This document shows, piece after piece, positions 47,416-60,144 of a DNA stretch of 64,000 nt. Location: positions 1,054,001 to 1,118,000 of the forward strand of contig WHVY01000008.1 of NCBI GenBank assembly GCA_022266195.1. Direction: 5' to 3'. The stretch's first letter is position 1. Each line of letters starts with the position of its first letter. The position numbers and the translations under genes are program-made. The DNA is from Tetranychus cinnabarinus. Its lineage: Eukaryota > Arthropoda > Arachnida > Trombidiformes > Tetranychidae. The notes beneath the pieces are model-generated. The model searched no databases and was not told where the DNA came from. It was given only the letters and a program-made list of their open reading frames with translations.

Positions 47416-49189
47416 CACAAGATGATATAAATATATCAATGAAAAGACAGGATTGTAAGTTAGATTAAATTAACAAAAAAAAGTGTTTACTGTTCATCTA
47501 TGATCAACAAAGCAAGTTAAGTTTCTCTAATGAAAAACAAGATTCAGCATGGAAAGACAGAGAGAAATTTGAAGCATGTCAGAAGAGAGAATGGAGGGAG
47601 AGAGATATAGAGAGAGTAGGAGAGAGTAAAGAAAGATCGAAGTCGTTTTTTGGCGCTTACAACAGACAGAGGAAAAAAAGAAGACAGTAAAAATAAGACT
47701 TTTCTAGTGCTTACTGAAATAGTGATTTTTGTTGAGACAAAAAGTAGAGTTGGATAACAAAACAACAGAAATTAGTGAAACAAATACTTAAATAATTGAT
47801 AAAAATGCGTGAGAAAGTTTTTGAGACAAAATATTTGATATCTTTGATAGTCTGGTAAAAGTATAACCTAAAAGGGTTTAAGGATAAGGTAATTAGTTGT
47901 TTGGTTAAAACGTTACTAATAGTGTTAAATGAATGGAACAACGATCAATTTTATATCAACGGCTATTTTTCACATTTTTATCATCAAGCTTGAATAACTG
48001 TCAGTCTCAGTTTTCTTCTTATCTGATTATCAAGTTGGCCATCTTTTTGTCTTTTGTTTTCAAAGTCACTGATTGGTGAATAAAATGAACCTTTGTCTAC
48101 TTTACAAAAAGAGTAGGATAAGTTACTTTGCTTTATTTATCCTTTAATTTTATCTCTTCTGATTTTCATTCGTTGGTTAATCCATTTGTTTCTACTTCTT
48201 TTGGATATTAGAAAGTGAATTTTTACTTTACTCTTTGAGTCCTAATTTAATCTACACCATTCCACATCGAACGAAAATGATGGAAAATAAAAATATGGAA
48301 AAATTGAACAGCATTAAAGATAGAGAAAATTACGTTCTATCTAGCGATGATGTTCACAGTTGTTCACTTTGTGTGTGATGTTGATTAAAAGTGATTATCC
48401 AGTTGAAAATTGTGTCTTATGGTCTAATGATGAAGGACAACTGGTTACCTGTTACCTTTGTCGTTGCTGTTCAATCAATCGCCTTACACAGGTGCATATC
48501 TTGAGGCTATACTCGTTGTTTCTCTTCCTCATCTTTTCAACAAATTTTTTCTCTCTCTGTCTTTAACCTTTTCTCCTGCTGTCTCCGACTTTAGAAACTC
48601 ACCTTTTTACCGGTTACACATTCATTTGGACTTTTCTTTTACTCGTTTTTTTGGCTGAAAAGTTTAAACATTGACCCACCTTTGAGCTATCACCTCTACT
48701 TGTTTACACCTTTCAACAATTGTCAATTATTTTCTTTCAAAAGAAATTACAACCTTGCTCTATTATAACTTGACACCAATTAAGTTGTGGCAGCTGTTGA
48801 TTTTAATTGATATTTTTCAATCACTCATCGGCAGCTTAAATTAATAAATTGATTAAAATCTGTATTCATCAATAGATGCATTGTTCATCTTTTGTAATTC
48901 AAACATTTGATGGATTTTATCTAGGAATACTTCAAATAGTCTAATTATAGTTTTAAGATAATTAAAAAAGCTTTTAATTAAAATTTAAATAAAAATTCAA
49001 ACTTGAATGAAATGTCAATTCATTGAAAAAACTCATATCGATATATCGATAACTAGTCACATGGTTTAAAGCTTGTTCCCCATAACCACGTTTGTTTATT
49101 GAGTGCTAGTTGTAAACATCCAGATCTTCGGTTTTAATTGTTTGATTGTTTTATTTTAACTTAACAATTGTAGTTGAATCAAATTAAAT
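47416..49189. other. Divergent upstream region of the Chordin-like gene and RPF2
   Basis: These genes point away from each other. Contains a GAGAGA-rich stretch near 47557-47635, a CTCTCTCTGTC tract near 48550, and the double TATCGATA near RPF2. No coding exon recognised. Confidence 0.45.
49036..49051. promoter_or_regulatory. Two abutting TATCGATA boxes upstream of RPF2
   Basis: TATCGATA occurs at 49036-49043 and again at 49044-49051, about 140 bp before the RPF2 start codon. In insects TATCGATA is the DRE bound by DREF (and overlaps the CGATA core of BEAF-32) at housekeeping promoters. Use in this organism is inferred. Confidence 0.6.
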
Positions 49190-50261
49190 ATGGATAAAGT
49201 AATGTAAGTAGTGTTTATATTTCATCTCATTATTTATTAAAGGTGACTGTATGTCTAATTATTGGTTTTCCTTTTTTTCTGTAGTAAACCTAAAACTGCT
49301 CGGGGTAAAAGGAAGTTACTCCAAAGGGAACCCAAAGTTATTGAAGGTCCAAAGAATTGTGTGTTTTTAAGATCATCCACAATCAATCAGTTCACCACTG
49401 ATGTGATGAAAGACATTGTAAGTATTCTCAACAATCATCAGCTTTTCCATAGTCTAATCTTTCATTTTCTTCTTAGTGTACGCTTAAAAAACCTTTCACT
49501 GTTTTCCGCAATAAACATGGGTAAGTAATTAAGTATATCTGAGATTTCAGCTTACTAATTGACTTTTTTATTCTAGAAATAAATTCATTCTCCCCTTTGA
49601 AGATGTCTCTCCAGTGGAATTCTTGGCTAAGAAATATGAGTGTCCACTTTTTGTTGTTGGATCACATTCAAAGAAACGAGCTAATAACATTGTAATGGGC
49701 AGAACATTTGATAACCAAGTATTGGACATGTTTGAGCTTGGTATTGAAAACTATAAACCAATGGCTGAATTCAAAATTCCAAAAATTGCTATTGGTAGCA
49801 AACCTCTACTTATTTTTGGAGGAGAACAGTTTGATGAGCAAGAAGAATTTAAAAGATTTCGAAATTTTTTAATCGATTTTTTCGTCGGCTGTAAATTAGA
49901 AGGCTTGCGGTTATCGGGAGTTGAGCATGTTATTCAAGTGGTGGCACATGAAAGCAAAATTCTTTTCAGATGTTACAAAGTTCGTCTTTCACCAACAGGA
50001 ACAAAATATTCAAAGGTAGAATTGGAAGAAATGGGACCAAGAATTGACTTTAGTTTACGGCGATCTAAACTGGCTTCAGATGATTTATTGAAAAAATCTC
50101 TCAAAAAACCTGCAGAGGTCAGAATCAAGAAGGTCAAAAACATCAAGAAATCTAAACTTGGAACAACATTTGGAAGAATCCATATGACTCGACAAGATTA
50201 CTCACAACTACAAACTAGAAAGATGAAGGGTTTAAAAAAGAATGCTGAAACTGCATCTTAA
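49190..50261 (+). CDS. RPF2: Ribosome production factor 2 (Brix domain)
   Basis: Exons 49190-49203, 49285-49417, 49477-49520 and 49577-50261 join in phase for 291 residues. RPF2, with RRS1, brings 5S RNP (5S rRNA, RPL5, RPL11) into pre-60S particles in the nucleolus. A tiny first exon encodes MDKV plus part of Ile. The Brix domain runs from about residue 28 (GPKNCVFLRSSTINQF) through VVGSHSKKRANNIVMGRTFD, FKIPKIAIGSKPLLIFGGEQ and RLSGVEHVIQVVAHE. The Lys-rich tail ends in TFGRIHMTRQDYSQLQTRKM and a short basic end. Length and motif order match the family. It leads a co-oriented trio with SNRPC and NDUFA12. The 14-nt coding part of exon 1 is supported by phase and by the MDKV...KPKTARGKRKL continuity. 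Confidence 0.97.
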
Positions 50262-50344
50262 GTGATATACAATTGCTTAATATGACTTCCCATAATCGAT
50301 TTCGTGTTTTTCAACACGCTTGTATTGTGCGTTATTTTGTTTAA

Positions 50345-50350
50345 AATAAA
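50345..50350 (+). terminator. Polyadenylation signal, RPF2
   Basis: AATAAA 84 bp after the RPF2 stop, the first in the 3' flank. Confidence 0.6.
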
Positions 50351-50559
50351 ATTAATCTTCTAAGCTGAAGTAAAACTTATGGAATAAGTATTATTAAACC
50401 ACTGTCATGAGCAGTTATACGAATTAAATTCGAGGTTTCTATCCAAGCTGAATATTAGCTCTTAATCTTATTACATGTATTTCTTATTATAATGGCCAAT
50501 GTTTTATTTCAATGATTTTAACCATTCGATTCATAATCAAAAATATAGAGGCCTTGTCA

Positions 50560-50580
50560 CCGCTAGATGGCGTATAAATA
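50560..50580 (+). promoter_or_regulatory. CCGCTAGATGGCG motif followed by a TATA-like box, SNRPC promoter
   Basis: CCGCTAGATGGCG at 50560-50572 is followed directly by TATAAATA at 50573-50580, about 100 bp before the SNRPC start codon. The first motif resembles the CTCF core; the second resembles a TATA box at a plausible distance. Function is inferred. Confidence 0.45.
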
Positions 50581-50678
50581 ATGCTTCTGTATCACATGCA
50601 GGTTTGTTTTGATTCAGTTGCCGGACGTGTGAATTGTCATTAATAGACTTTACGAATTTTACTTCAAATTGTAAAATC

Positions 50679-51209
50679 ATGCCTAAATATTATTGTGATT
50701 ATTGTGATACCTATCTAACTCACGATTCTCCTTCTGTTCGTAAAACTCATTGTAGTGGTCGTAAACACAAAGAGAATGTTAAATTTTATTATCAAAAATG
50801 GATGGAAGAACGAGCCCAAAGTTTAATTGATGCTACAAGTAAGTCTATTCTTGTTCTTGTTCCTGTTCTTGATTTTTTGTTCTCTCAATTAGATTACCAA
50901 TGACTGCATTTAGATTTAAATGCTGCGAATCATGCATTGGTCGCTTAAACTTTATTGAATCGGTCTTTTATCGAAAAAGAATTCTAATCTTATCTTTTCT
51001 TTTAATTTCCAGCGGCTGCATTTACGGCCCAAAAGATTGCTACCAAGCCATCGGCTCCAGTGCTACCTACTACACCTACATCGAATGTTACTCCAAACAC
51101 TGCGGCCGCATTCAATCCTCTGGTTCCACCGCCATCATTGATGGTTCCTCCACCAATGGGCATTCCTCCTCCTATGCTACCACCAACATTAAGACCTCCA
51201 ATGCGTTAA
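50679..51209 (+). CDS. SNRPC: U1 small nuclear ribonucleoprotein C
   Basis: Exons 50679-50838 and 51013-51209 join in phase for 118 residues. U1-C helps U1 snRNP recognise the 5' splice site in the nucleus. The N-terminus is the U1-type C2H2 zinc finger: MPKYYCDYCDTYLTHDS with Cys6, Cys9, His24 and His30, then KENVKFYYQKWMEERAQ, nearly identical to the family. The second exon encodes an Ala/Thr-rich part and a Pro/Met-rich tail (VPPPMGIPPPMLPPTLRPPM-R), again typical. It is shorter than human U1-C (159 residues), mostly in the low-complexity tail. It sits 418 bp after RPF2 and 297 bp before NDUFA12, all on the plus strand. Confidence 0.97.
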
Positions 51210-51286
51210 GAAAAATAATGATTATCACGAAATACTTTCATCCATTTCCTGTCATTTTGATAGACAAAATTTTGTAGTATTACATT

Positions 51287-51292
51287 AATAAA
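51287..51292 (+). terminator. Polyadenylation signal, SNRPC
   Basis: AATAAA 78 bp after the SNRPC stop codon. Confidence 0.6.
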
Positions 51293-51365
51293 TTATAAAA
51301 TTACCGATGTAATGATTTAAAGTAGTTTTTTCATTGATGAAACGCGATTTTTTCTCTTATTTTTG

Positions 51366-51380
51366 CACCGCCATCTGACG
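51366..51380. promoter_or_regulatory. CACCGCCATCTGACG motif upstream of NDUFA12
   Basis: Its complement contains AGATGGCGG, the same core as the motif 5' of SNRPC. It lies about 126 bp before the NDUFA12 start codon. Possible CTCF-, YY1/Pho- or promoter-element site. Confidence 0.35.
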
Positions 51381-51505
51381 AAGAGAAAAATAATTTAATT
51401 TTGTTGTTGACATTGTTGAATAAAGTGTTACTAGCTGAGGTTAAGTGTTCAATTATTTTATTGTAATTACTAGTCGGCTGTTTTTATTCAATTTTTTGCC
51501 TCAAA

Positions 51506-52120
51506 ATGCAGACCAGTAGGCTTGCTAAATGGTTTGGCGTTGATAAGATGATCAGTGCTCGAGAGCTCATTAAAACAAATGGACTTTTTGGTACGCTATG
51601 GAATTGGCATAGGTAAGTAAGACGATAAATTGAGCCTAAGTTTGCCTATCTTTATGACTTATCAACATTAATTGTGACAATTTTTCAATTCTATTTTAGA
51701 CATGCAACAGTTAAATGGGGTAAATGTGTTGGAACGGATAAATATGGAAACAAATATTATGAAAACAGATATTATTTTTATTTAGCTGATCGATGGGTTA
51801 TATACAATGAAAAATGTAATCTTGATTACGATGCATCAATGATTCCTCCTGAATGGCATAACTGGATGGTCCATAATACTGATAAAACACCGATAGAAGA
51901 ACCAAGAGTTGAATACAAATGGCTTCAAGATCATAAACAGAATTTGACTGGTTCAGCCCAGGCTTACACTCCTTACTCCACGTAAGTGTGCTGAGATATT
52001 TAGAAATCCTTTTTGCTATTCTCAGTATTGTCTGTTTTTATTTTTTATTTTAGAACCAAAACCAAGATCGGTTCTTGGAATCCTCCAGGAGCAAGAGTAG
52101 TAATTGGTCCAAACAAATAA
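51506..52120 (+). CDS. NDUFA12: NADH dehydrogenase (ubiquinone) 1 alpha subcomplex subunit 12
   Basis: Exons 51506-51612, 51700-51981 and 52054-52120 join in phase for 151 residues, close to the usual 145. NDUFA12 (B17.2) is an accessory subunit of mitochondrial complex I, bound on the matrix arm. Conserved segments are KTNGLFGTLWNWHRHATVKW, GTDKYGNKYYENRYYF, the RWVIYNE block and the MIPPEWHNWMVHNTDKTP block. The C-terminus KIGSWNPPGARVVIGPNK resembles the family's end. No separate presequence is expected for this subunit. It is the last of the co-oriented housekeeping trio and converges with the gustatory receptor gene. Confidence 0.97.
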
Positions 52121-52749
52121 AGCCCATCATCAGCATAAAAGATAAAATTCATTGTAGATGAGATGTCTTACTAATCTTGAAGGCCTACTATCAAATTATC
52201 AATTAAATGTGTTATGCTGTTTAATTCAATGTCCATCTGATGTGGAAAATATGATCCTGTGTAAAAATCTGTACTTTTAGTTGAAGTAAATTTAATTATT
52301 GAAACATTGAAGCTATCGTGGTGCCAATTTTTAGGAAGAGGTGTCTCTAATATCGCCATAACAACCCACAGGTTACCTTCCCGGGTCTTTTCAGACAAAA
52401 GATTTGCAGTTTTAATTGCAATACCTTTGCAAATAAAGAAAATACTGGTTTAAAGAAAGACTTGTTTGTAAGATTTGTCAGAAATGAGGTCGTTTTAAGC
52501 ATTAAATATTATTTATTGGAAATAGCTTTTCTATTGACAAATGAAGCAAACTTGTAACTTACAAAGCTAAAGTCAACTTAATCTGGTGACTTTAAATTTC
52601 ATTGATCAAGTTTTATCATTGAATCAATTAAACCCTGCGGAAATTACAAGTGAACAGCATAAGATTTGATGCATTCTCCAATAAATACTGTTAAAAAAGG
52701 CAGAAGAAGAAGAAGAAAAATCCAAAAATGTATTAATTAATCTTACATG
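52121..52749. other. Convergent 3' flanks of NDUFA12 and the gustatory receptor
   Basis: No coding region supported. TTTATT near 52511 could be the receptor's polyadenylation signal on the minus strand. Confidence 0.45.
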
Positions 52750-54312
52750 TTAGTTAATTTCAATACATACAGTAACAACATGCTCTTTTGTAACCACTGA
52801 ATTGTAACTACTTATTCCAACCGGAGTTTCCAAGATTCTTTCCAATAAAAATAAAGCCTTGATAAATGATAAGTAAAAGTTAAATATAAGGTAAGTTGAG
52901 TATCAAATTATTAATTCACTCATCAATAATGATTAATAACTAAACAAGCTCATGCTGAACAATCCATTGGTAAACAACAAAATATTAATACAAATGGCTT
53001 TTCAACTTACCTTAAGGTTAACTCGCACATTGAATGGAGCATGAAGGATTAGCTTATGCAATTGTTTACTGGCCATTGAAGACTGAGAAGAGAAAGCTTA
53101 ATTAGTATCACGAACAATCGTCTAAATAGCTGAATTTACCTTTGAATGAATGTTACCAATTAAATAAGTGGATAAAGCAAACCCAGCAACAGCTATACTG
53201 ATAATTACTGTTGCTACATAGGAAACAAATTTACTATCGACTCCGTGAACTGTCACAAAGAAGAAGGTCAAATCAGCAAATAAGGTAAACGGAACGTACA
53301 TTACAAATAAAATTGGACGTGAAAATACATTGCAATGGTCAAAAAGGTTATAAATATCGATGTGATCATAAATGGTTCGTTGTAAAATGGCCACTGGACA
53401 AACTGGAAATTTGCTCAAGAGCTTCAAGTTAGAGGTGATCGAGTCATGGCGAAATTTAACATAACTAAACCCAAATAAAAGTAAAGCAGTGCCAATCAGT
53501 GCGACTGTAGTGTGCATACAAATCATGGTTACGATGAAAATGGACCAAATAAAGGTTAACGTTTTGGCTGTGAGTCCGTTCAAGAAATGCCAGCAAGATT
53601 GTTGAAAAAAAATATGAATACTTGATACGGAAAAACATAATATAATAATGATAGCCTTTATGTTGCCAAGAATGACGATTGAGATTTTCTGGAATCTTTT
53701 ACAATCTTCATTTCTCAGTTTAAGTGTATCAGGATCAAAACCAGATTTTCTGACGACTGCTAATTCATCGAGAATCTTCATGTTGTTGGTCAACTCACAC
53801 CAAAGGGATACTAATTTGATGAGCCAAAAGCAGCTTTGAGCGAGTAAGAACAGGGTCAATACTAGTTTGCGATTAGGTAGTCCAATGTATCCCTCGCCTA
53901 GGTAAAGCACCAGTTGACTGTAAACAGGCGATTTTTCGTCCCAAAAAAGTACCAGCAACAATCGGACGACTGTAAATAAATTGATTATAAACAGACTGAT
54001 TTCATAGAGAATCATTTGTTTCATCGGTCGTCTCTCCGTGGTTAAACCTTGGTTAAGAAAGTGACATTTAACAATCATTTTATCGAGATAACTAACATAT
54101 TTTACTCCGTAAAAATGATCCTTTGGTTGTCTTTTTTTGCTTTTCACAGTTGAAAGTAAATAATTGTAAACTCGAATCATTTTTAACTTGAATGTTTGCT
54201 TTGATGTTACATCTTGTATATCGGGATCAACATTTGACTTATTGTACAATTCGGTAAACATTATGATATGAGTGTGGTTCATGTTAGAGTGTGATTTAAT
54301 TTCAACTTTCAT
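52750..54312 (-). CDS. Gustatory receptor, seven-transmembrane
   Basis: Minus-strand exons 54312-53140, 53082-53011 and 52857-52750 join in phase for about 450 residues. Arthropod gustatory receptors are ligand-gated cation channels with inverted topology. Hydrophobic spans include YEISLFIINLFTVVRLLLVL, LTLFLLAQSCFWLIKLVSLW, IIIILCFSVSSIHIFF, FIWSIFIVTMICMHTTVALI, RPILFVMYVPFTLFADLTFF and VSYVATVIISIAVAGFALST. The two short last exons carry SKQLHKLILH and ALFLLERILE, then VGISSYNSVVTKEHVVT, resembling the family's C-terminal signature region; their introns are phase 0. The start is uncertain: the long open frame begins without an ATG near 54360, and I take the ATG at 54312 (MKVEIKSHSN); an upstream exon joined near 54370 is possible. 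No ligand can be assigned. Confidence 0.9.
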
Positions 54313-54669
54313 CTTCTTAATCACTTTGAGCCTTTTAAGGAGCACATGGCCAATTTGCAATTTAGCTTGAAATCAATAAACATTGCATGAGTTGATCTAA
54401 TTAATTCATGAAGAAAAGCTCCGAAATCAATTGACATAAATGATTAATAGCTAAAATTATCAGGTAATATCCATGTTAATACCAAGTGCAACTCGCTGCT
54501 TTGAACCATCCAGTTTGCGGTAAAATCAATGAATCCATCTGAAATGATAAAGGTGAAAACTGTCAACTGTTAGTTAAATACATTATGTATATGTTTAAAC
54601 TGGCTTATTTTCAATCATCAGCAGATTAATAAGATTTTAACTTGTGTCTTGGTCACAATTAACAATCAA

Positions 54670-54872
54670 AGTACATTGACTTTAATTTAGTTTCTTTAAT
54701 AATGATTAGAAATATTTTAAGGTGAGACTTTGTCAACATTCAATTGAAGATGATCATTAGGGTTCACTTTAAAAGGTAAAGTAACTTTAAATCAATTGCT
54801 TTTAAGGCTTTTTTGAGGCCCAATCTTTTTATTTAGTTTCATTAAAATCAATACAATCATTGTATAATCAAT
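54670..54872 (+). repeat. Long-range inverted repeat, left arm
   Basis: About 200 bp whose reverse complement recurs at 60611-60830. Shared stretches include CATTGACTTTAATTTAGTTT and GAAGATGATCATTAGGGTTC (last part imperfect). The left arm lacks about 15 bp near its right end that the right arm has. Confidence 0.8.
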
Positions 54873-57800
54873 GTAAATGTCTTCAATTGAAGTGATAATG
54901 TTTCATTTTAACTGAATTACAGTCACTCAAATTGAGTTTTGCACCAACTTTATATCTTTTGCGCAGTTAAGTGTTAATTTTATCAAATTTAAATTGATTA
55001 AAATGAATATGAGCAAAAGATATTGAAACTCAAAATTGTTTACTGTATTGATTCATGATATTTAGACAGAAATGCTTGATAAAACAAATAAAATTATCAT
55101 AAAATTGTAAATAAAGATGACAATGGAAGTCATTCATGATGATAATTAGTTTGATTTTGTAGTAAAATGTTGAAAAGTCAAGAATCAAATATTGCTGATA
55201 ATAAGGAAATGGGCAAGTTAATTATGAGCAATTATGGTGGTCTACAATTTAACTCATCATTATGATCGTTTTCACTTTGAAAATGCTTAATTAGTATGTT
55301 GATTGTGAAGGTGGTTGAGATGTCAACAAGGGTAAAAAGCAACAAAATAGTGATTCCTTGTCTCTCATCCTCCTCCACATTATCATCACCATTGTCACCA
55401 TCAACGACACCAACAACAGCTAAAGTAACGCAAAACAGGCAACAATGAGTGTTGTTACAAAAAATGTCAATGATTACAAAGTAAAGAACAAAATTTGGTA
55501 AAAAGAATCCAATCTTTTAGTTTTTCACAAGAAATATTATCATCATTATTATAATTATTGACATGATGAAGTTGAAAGAAGCGATAGTTTTAAAGGGAGG
55601 AATAACATTGTCGCCACGGGTAAACTACATTCGGCCGATTCGTCTGTCTACATAGGAACCATTTTTTTGGCTCCATTTTTGGGCTCTTTATGTGTTATTA
55701 TTGCCTCCAATTTTGGTTCCTTATTTATATATGTGTTGGGTCAAAAAACAAGTCGAAAGAGTAACACACAAGAAAAGTTAGACAGAGAGAAGAGAGTGAA
55801 TTCCTTGTTAAACCAACTAATTCATTCCCATAAGGTCAAAGGGCTTTTTTGCTTTCTTTACTCTTTCTTTTTATCTTCTTCTTCTCCCTCATCATCATCA
55901 TAATCATCATCATCATCTATTATACTGTTCATCCTTCTAGTGAAATTATCTTGAAAAAAAATCAAAGTTTACTTATTTCTAGGTTTTTTCAATGTTAAGG
56001 CTTTACTGTTTTGTGTATGTTGATGATGTTGCCTTTTAATCACTTTGCTTTTTTTTGGGCTTAAAAAACGAGAAAAATGTTTGGTGTGAATTTTCAGAGC
56101 AAAAGTGAATTTTGAAGGTATAATAAACGGGCGACGGCCGAAGCAGCATGAAACAAGGCAAAGAAACTCTGAAGTGGCTTCGGGATTTTGTTTTTTTTTG
56201 CTGCTTTTTTTCCTTTGAAAGATGAAACTTGCAACTTCTTTCAATGGATCATTTGTTTCTCATATTGTGTTGCTATTTAACCCTATGAGATGTTTAAACA
56301 TGTTAACCAATGTTCATTTTGGCAACAATAAAAGTTTACTTTTTTCTTGCTTCGCTCAGGCAACTCAACCTAATGGTTGCTATTCAGATTAACCTTAATC
56401 CATTTCATCTCATTTTATCTTTTATCACCTATTTTCACAATCATCAAAATCATCAAAATCATCGCCAGTTTCATCTTAATCATGATCAATCTGATTCTTG
56501 CTCAATTTTTGTGTCTCTTCTTTTAACATTTACATTCGATATTCTTGTTAACTCAATGAATTTCTTCAGTTTCTTCATTTTCTTTTTTACTTTTTTTTCT
56601 TTTCTTTTACACTTAACTTTATAATGATAACCTTGAGATGTACACGAAGGTGATGAGGATGATCAGGATGATGATTATCATTCTCATTATCATTTAACCA
56701 TTTCTCTTATTTGACCTGTCTTTAAGTATTTAATTTATAGTTAAATTGTAGCAATTAAAAAATCTTATCGCACCGAGTCAGCAACTAGTTAATCCGGTAA
56801 ATTCAACGTAATTATCAATAACCTTTCAGTCTTTGGAAACATAATGATAATCATTTCTATTCAAATAAAATATTACAATTCATTTGGATTCTTGCAAAAT
56901 GCTGATAACGAAAAAATTGTCTTTTATTTTGTTGCACTTTCACTTGAAGTTCACCAAAATACATTTCAACGTAATTGTGTCAACATTCAAATGTTAGTAC
57001 ATTTAATGTTAACTTTAAGGAAAACATTTTCACCTCAATCATTTAATTTGCAGAACGATGATTAAGATGATAAAGGTGAAGATGAATGAATGAAGTTAGG
57101 CAAGTAAAAAAGGAAAGATGAAAGTGAGTAATGATGAGGATAACGTTGATGAAGCTGATTATGAAGTCGATGATGAAGATGAAGATGATGATAAAGAGGG
57201 TTTGGAATGTTGTTAAGAATGTTGACAACATCCTCTTTACCTTTGCTTGATCAACATTAATTAATATAAATTGTGTTAGAGGATGAAAATGAGGATGAAA
57301 ATGAAGATGAAACTGGATTCCATTAAATGTTTAACTGTTTGTTTCCAGGTAAATGATAAAATAAAAGTCTTGTTTATTTGTCATTTTTAAAGCTCTCAAT
57401 GAAGGTTACCTTTAGTTGAAAGAAAGAGTTAAAGTTAAAGGTTAGTTAAAGGATAAGTGAAAAGACTGGTTACATGGAGAGTTTAATCAATAAGAATCTG
57501 AATTGCTGAGTGTTACTGAATGAAACTTGCTTTACTTGTTTACATTCAATATGATACATTGATCAATGAAAACAAAAATAAACTTTTCTCATCAACTAAC
57601 AATCATTTGCCATCCAATGTATGCATCGAAACCTTTTTACATTGAATTTATCAAAGTTAAAGTGAAAGTTTAAAAAGCAAAGGATTAAAGGTCACAATTA
57701 ACCATGCGTTACAATTAATTCATTATGATTATTATAAAAGGTAATTATAATTTTTCCTTTTCGTATCTTCATCACAATCAAATTAATTTTGTCTGTTATT

Positions 57801-60126
57801 TACTTTAATTCAATTTATCTTGATTCTATATTGAATTTTCACTTGAATCATTTTTTTCATTAATTTATTATTTAAGGTGTTTAACCAACCTTAACCTCAA
57901 CTTTAATTTGATTCATTGATTTAATCATATTTTTCTTAATGATGCTCTTCAAATACTTGATTCCCATGAAATTTGTCTAATCATTTTCAATTAAAATTAA
58001 ATTATTGATTAATTGCTAAATTACATTGTTATCAACCAAAATTAAGTGAAACCAAAATCATTAGCAAAGATGCTAATCATCATGAGATTGATGACAATCA
58101 ATGCAACAATTAAGCATCGAAATTCTTATTGAGAAGAATGTTCGAAATCTATTCAATGAACTTTCCTGTATCATTTGAAACTTGTTGACACACCTTCGAC
58201 ATCACAATGAAATTAGTCGAAGTTTATGATCGAAACGAAACTGGAGAAACTTGTCTGAAAATATTGCATTTATTCGTATTTAAATGACATTTAAAATGAA
58301 TTGCTACATTCATTTGTTTCAAAGTTTAATTGATCAACAAAAGTGATTGAAATGATTGTAGTAATTGAGTTGATTGAGATGAATGAAACTAAATTATTGA
58401 TGCGCCATTAAACTCCTCCCTTTGGTCTCACAAAAAGTGATTGGACCACCTTAAAGGTAGATAATCGTTTTCATTCATAAAATTATATTCATCATTTTTG
58501 ACTAATAATATTGTTCAATTTGATGTTCGATTCGCCATTGAAATTGATATTTTGTTTCATTATTTTTGCTCACCAAAAAATGAAAAGTAAAAATTTGTTC
58601 AAGTAATTATAATATTTTAACCTTTTCAACACTTGTTATGAATTTATGTAAAAGTGTATGTAAAAGCTGCATGAGTTTTGCATACAAAATGATTAACCAC
58701 ACACACAGATATACAAATAAATGAACAAATATTAATATTGAACAACCGAAGGAGGTAAAAGTAAATTAGAAACAAAAAAACAAAAATCAACTTTTACCTT
58801 TATTTATTGATAAATATTAAACTCATCAAGTTTGACATTCAATTCAAGGAAATGATTCCTTTTTTTCTTGTTGATTGTCTTGTTTTTTTAAGCTAATAGG
58901 AGTTGGAAGATGATGAGGAAGAAGAGGATGATGAAGATGAAGATGATGATGAGAATGGCGAGAATGATGAAAATGATGAGAATGAAGATGATGTATAAAC
59001 ATGCCACTCAAGAGTAAAAAGTAAACTTATTATACAAAGTTAAAGGTGAAATGAAAAGAAATGAAATTTGCTTAAGAAAAACATTCAATTCTAATGTATT
59101 AATACAATCATCTTATTATAATCATACATTGCTTTTGACACTCTACTGATAACTGTTGAACCCAAATTAAAATACCAATTGATTGCAACTATTTTTTGTT
59201 TGAAACGGCGAAAAGATGAAAATATAAATGAAAATGATGATGATAATGATGATAATGAAGATGATGTGAGATGATGCAGAAGTAAAGAGAAAATAAAAGG
59301 GAAGAAGAAGAAGGAAAAGAAAGAAGAAGAAGAAAGATGAAGAAAAGTAAGAAAAGAAAGAGATGATAAATAAAGGTAGAGTGGCTTTACTTTGATAATG
59401 AAAAAAGTGGCCCATTTTTTGATTGGCTCTTCAACATATTTTCACAAGTCTTTTTTAGTGAAACTGTTGACCAGGTAAGAAGCTTCCGAAGCTGCCCACT
59501 ATGGGGTCTCTCCTGTTCAATTTAAAGCTCAACCTCATCATTTCTTAACTGATAACCATCTCTTTGTGACTCTTTTCATTTCATTTCATATTGGATCGTG
59601 ATTTGTAACGCCTTTGTGAACACCTATCGATATATAATGTTGACCGATATTTCTCATCTTTCTTCTTCTTCTTCATCATCATCAGCATCGTCCTCTCTAT
59701 CGTCTTCTTCATCAGCCCCATCATTATCATTACTATCTTCATCATCTTCTCCTCTGTTAATTTTGACTAGTTTCTAATTAATTTCATTACAATCATCTTT
59801 TCCCTGTTAACATCACATATCAACTTTACATGGACTCTCTTCAAATGCTCAAATAAAACACCGTTAAAATATCAAGATGATTATGATGATAATGATTAAG
59901 ATGATGATGATTAAGTAAAAAAGAAAGGTAACTTGAAATATTCCAATAGCCAATCCCTTTTTTTGCAAACGATCTGAGAAAATAAACTCCTCTCTTTGTA
60001 ATAATAGTGCCTCTCATCATCATCATTATCATCATCTTAATGTTTCTTTTTATTCATCAACATTATCATCATCATCATCTTCTTCTTCTTCTCCCGCTTC
60101 TTCTCTTTCTTTCTCTTCTCTCTTTT

Positions 60127-60144
60127 CTCTCTCTCTCTCTCTCT
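60127..60144. repeat. CT microsatellite
   Basis: Run of CT dinucleotides at the end of a longer TCT/TCA-rich pyrimidine tract. Confidence 0.8.

Noticed and set aside
50900..51277. 125-codon frame on the plus strand
   Set aside because: Shifted frame over SNRPC intron 1 and exon 2; the correct frame gives the expected Pro/Met-rich tail.
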